Assembly: GCF_030813245.1 (NCBI RefSeq)
Contig: NZ_JAUSUA010000008.1
Location: 1 to 64,000, forward strand
Length of the DNA stretch: 64,000 bases
Direction of reading: 5' to 3'
Origin: Alkalicoccobacillus murimartini
GTDB taxonomy: Bacteria > Bacillota > Bacilli > Bacillales > Bacillaceae_D
A program made the translations under genes and the position numbers. The notes under the pieces were generated by a model, which was not told the DNA's origin, made no database searches, and saw only the letters and a program-made list of their open reading frames with translations. This document shows, piece after piece, positions 63,107 through 64,000 of the stretch. Position 1 is the stretch's first letter; every line of letters begins with the position of its first letter.

Positions 63107-63487
63107 CTATTCCCCCTGTTGTTGGTTTTCTAAAAAATCTTTAAACACGTGTACGGCATGGATCGCTTTTGGAAACCCAGCATACGCACTACAGTGATTA
63201 ATTAACTCTAAAATTTCTTCCTTTGACACACCAACGCGTAGCGCTGCATTAAAATGGTACGTTAAACCTCTACCATTATCACCTTGCGTAATTAATGAAG
63301 AGAGCGTAATAAGGGCACGTTGCTTTTTATCAAGCGCATCGTCAAGATACACATCGCCATACCCAAACTCCAGAGCAAGCTTAGCAAGTCTTGGAGAGAA
63401 TTCCTCCACTGTCTTCATCGCTTGAATGCCTCGCTCACCAGCTAACTCATCAATCATCTTCCAACCTGCTGCTGCTTTCTCACTCAT
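63107..63487 (-). CDS. Carboxymuconolactone decarboxylase-like (AhpD fold) protein
   Basis: 126-residue CMD-family protein: FSPRLAKLALEFGYGDVYLD, LDKKQRALITLSSLITQGDN, LTYHFNAALRVGVSKEEILE and INHCSAYAGFPKAIHAVHVF. The family includes gamma-carboxymuconolactone decarboxylase and AhpD-like redox proteins; only one Cys (in NHCSAY) is visible, so an AhpD-like dithiol activity is unlikely. ATG follows GAGGAGG. It lies 16 bases after the TPP enzyme. Confidence 0.88.
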   Translation of the reverse strand: MSEKAAAGWKMIDELAGERGIQAMKTVEEFSPRLAKLALEFGYGDVYLDDALDKKQRALITLSSLITQGDNGRGLTYHFNAALRVGVSKEEILELINHCSAYAGFPKAIHAVHVFKDFLENQQQGE

Positions 63488-63503
63488 AAGATCCTCCTCT
63501 CAC

Positions 63504-64000
63504 CTAACGTCCAATCGTAGGTGGCCATTCTTCTTTGTTCACTAACACTTCAATGACAACAGGTCCTGTTACCTTTTTAGATGCAGCGTACGCCTCTGCA
63601 ATCTCTGCTTCAGTCGAACAACAGAAGCCAGTGGCTCCCATCGACTCAGCAAACTGAGTGACATTGACCCCTTTTGTATAACGAGATCCAGCGGAGAAAC
63701 CTAGGTTATTCTTCATCCCTTTATCGACCATGTCGAGCATTTCATTGTTAAAGACAACAAAGAGCATGTTCGCCCCTTCGTCTACAGCTGTGCCTATCTC
63801 TGTCCCATGCATAAAGAGACATCCGTCCCCTGTGAAACAAACAATGGACTCATCTGGTCGCGCCACTTTCGCACCAATCGCAAGACCAATTCCATTACCC
63901 ATTGCTCCAAACACATCATCAAATCGGAACGTTCCAGCCACATGCGTGGTGAAGTGCTTAATGGTATAAAAGGAGTGACTGCCATCGTCTCCATACACAA
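63504..64000 (-). CDS. Thiamine-pyrophosphate-dependent enzyme, C-terminal part (partial)
   Basis: C-terminal TPP-binding domain, open to the window edge, so the N-terminal two thirds are outside. The TPP/Mg motif runs GDGCLFMHGTEIGTAVDEGA and ends VVFNN, the canonical GDG-to-NN spacing. Upstream FRFDDVFGAMGNGIGLAIGA is the pyrimidine/PP-binding entry. It is of the acetolactate-synthase/benzoylformate-decarboxylase type; the reaction cannot be told from this part. It is the first visible gene of a four-gene operon with CMD, SpoIIAA-like and chemoreceptor genes. Confidence 0.85.
   Translation of the reverse strand, partial: VYGDDGSHSFYTIKHFTTHVAGTFRFDDVFGAMGNGIGLAIGAKVARPDESIVCFTGDGCLFMHGTEIGTAVDEGANMLFVVFNNEMLDMVDKGMKNNLGFSAGSRYTKGVNVTQFAESMGATGFCCSTEAEIAEAYAASKKVTGPVVIEVLVNKEEWPPTIGR

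Overview
The window looks like a chromosomal segment of a low-GC, Gram-positive Bacillaceae, most plausibly an alkaliphilic or halotolerant soil bacillus. Supporting signs are strong AGGAGG-type ribosome sites with frequent GTG and TTG starts, lipobox lipoproteins with very acidic mature domains, CcpA-type cre boxes, LicT/RAT antitermination, a secreted GH5 beta-mannanase and an alpha-carbonic anhydrase. The species cannot be fixed from the sequence alone.

Layout. 0-18.7 kb: secreted and lipoprotein genes, an SDR sugar/polyol dehydrogenase behind a cre-like box, a glutathionyl-hydroquinone-reductase-like GST, NupC, and a LytTR regulator whose N-terminal half looks like a dead ABC ATPase, next to an ABC exporter and a duplicated candidate operator. 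A dCache chemoreceptor follows, then a LysR regulator divergent from a ferric/organophosphate-type ABC operon that also carries a beta-CASP-like MBL hydrolase and a secreted CYTH-like protein. 18.7-24.6 kb: an AT-rich accessory island with a serine resolvase and possible res sites, a proteasome/HslV-like Ntn-hydrolase, a DUF262-HNH (GmrSD-like) protein, a putative type I toxin peptide and gene fragments between large hairpins. 24.7-33.7 kb: galactoside/mannan utilisation (cre, sugar ABC permeases and binding protein, AraC regulator, GH36 alpha-galactosidase, GH5 mannanase with a perfect cre) and an alpha-carbonic anhydrase. 33.8-37.6 kb: a decaying patch with a frameshifted alpha/beta hydrolase, a tyrosine recombinase, a GNAT and a truncated ATP-dependent DNA ligase. 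A ~70-bp two-part repeat occurs at 22.33 and 35.23 kb.

37.6-42.2 kb is a textbook bgl operon (licT-bglP-bglH) with two RAT/terminator elements and a sigma-A promoter overlapped by a cre. 42.3-44.1 kb holds an HELGH membrane metallopeptidase, a transglutaminase remnant and an SdpI-like protein. 44.1-46.9 kb is a carnitine-to-glycine-betaine operon (thioesterase, carnitine dehydrogenase, dehydrocarnitine cleavage enzyme) led by an unrecognised coiled-coil protein. 47-51.4 kb has small membrane/secreted proteins and a P-type Ca2+ ATPase. 51.7-55.9 kb is an AbgT transporter, an M20 amidohydrolase and a regulator. 57-60.4 kb holds two tandem CodA-like amidohydrolases divergent from a LysR regulator. 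61.4-64 kb is an unusual operon: a TPP enzyme (cut by the window edge), a carboxymuconolactone-decarboxylase-like protein, a SpoIIAA/STAS-like protein and a chemoreceptor.

The least explained parts are the Ntn-hydrolase/resolvase island, the pseudo-ABC-LytTR regulator with its repeated operator, the ABC-MBL-CYTH operon and the TPP-chemoreceptor operon. No rRNA, tRNA, CRISPR array or intact insertion sequence was seen.
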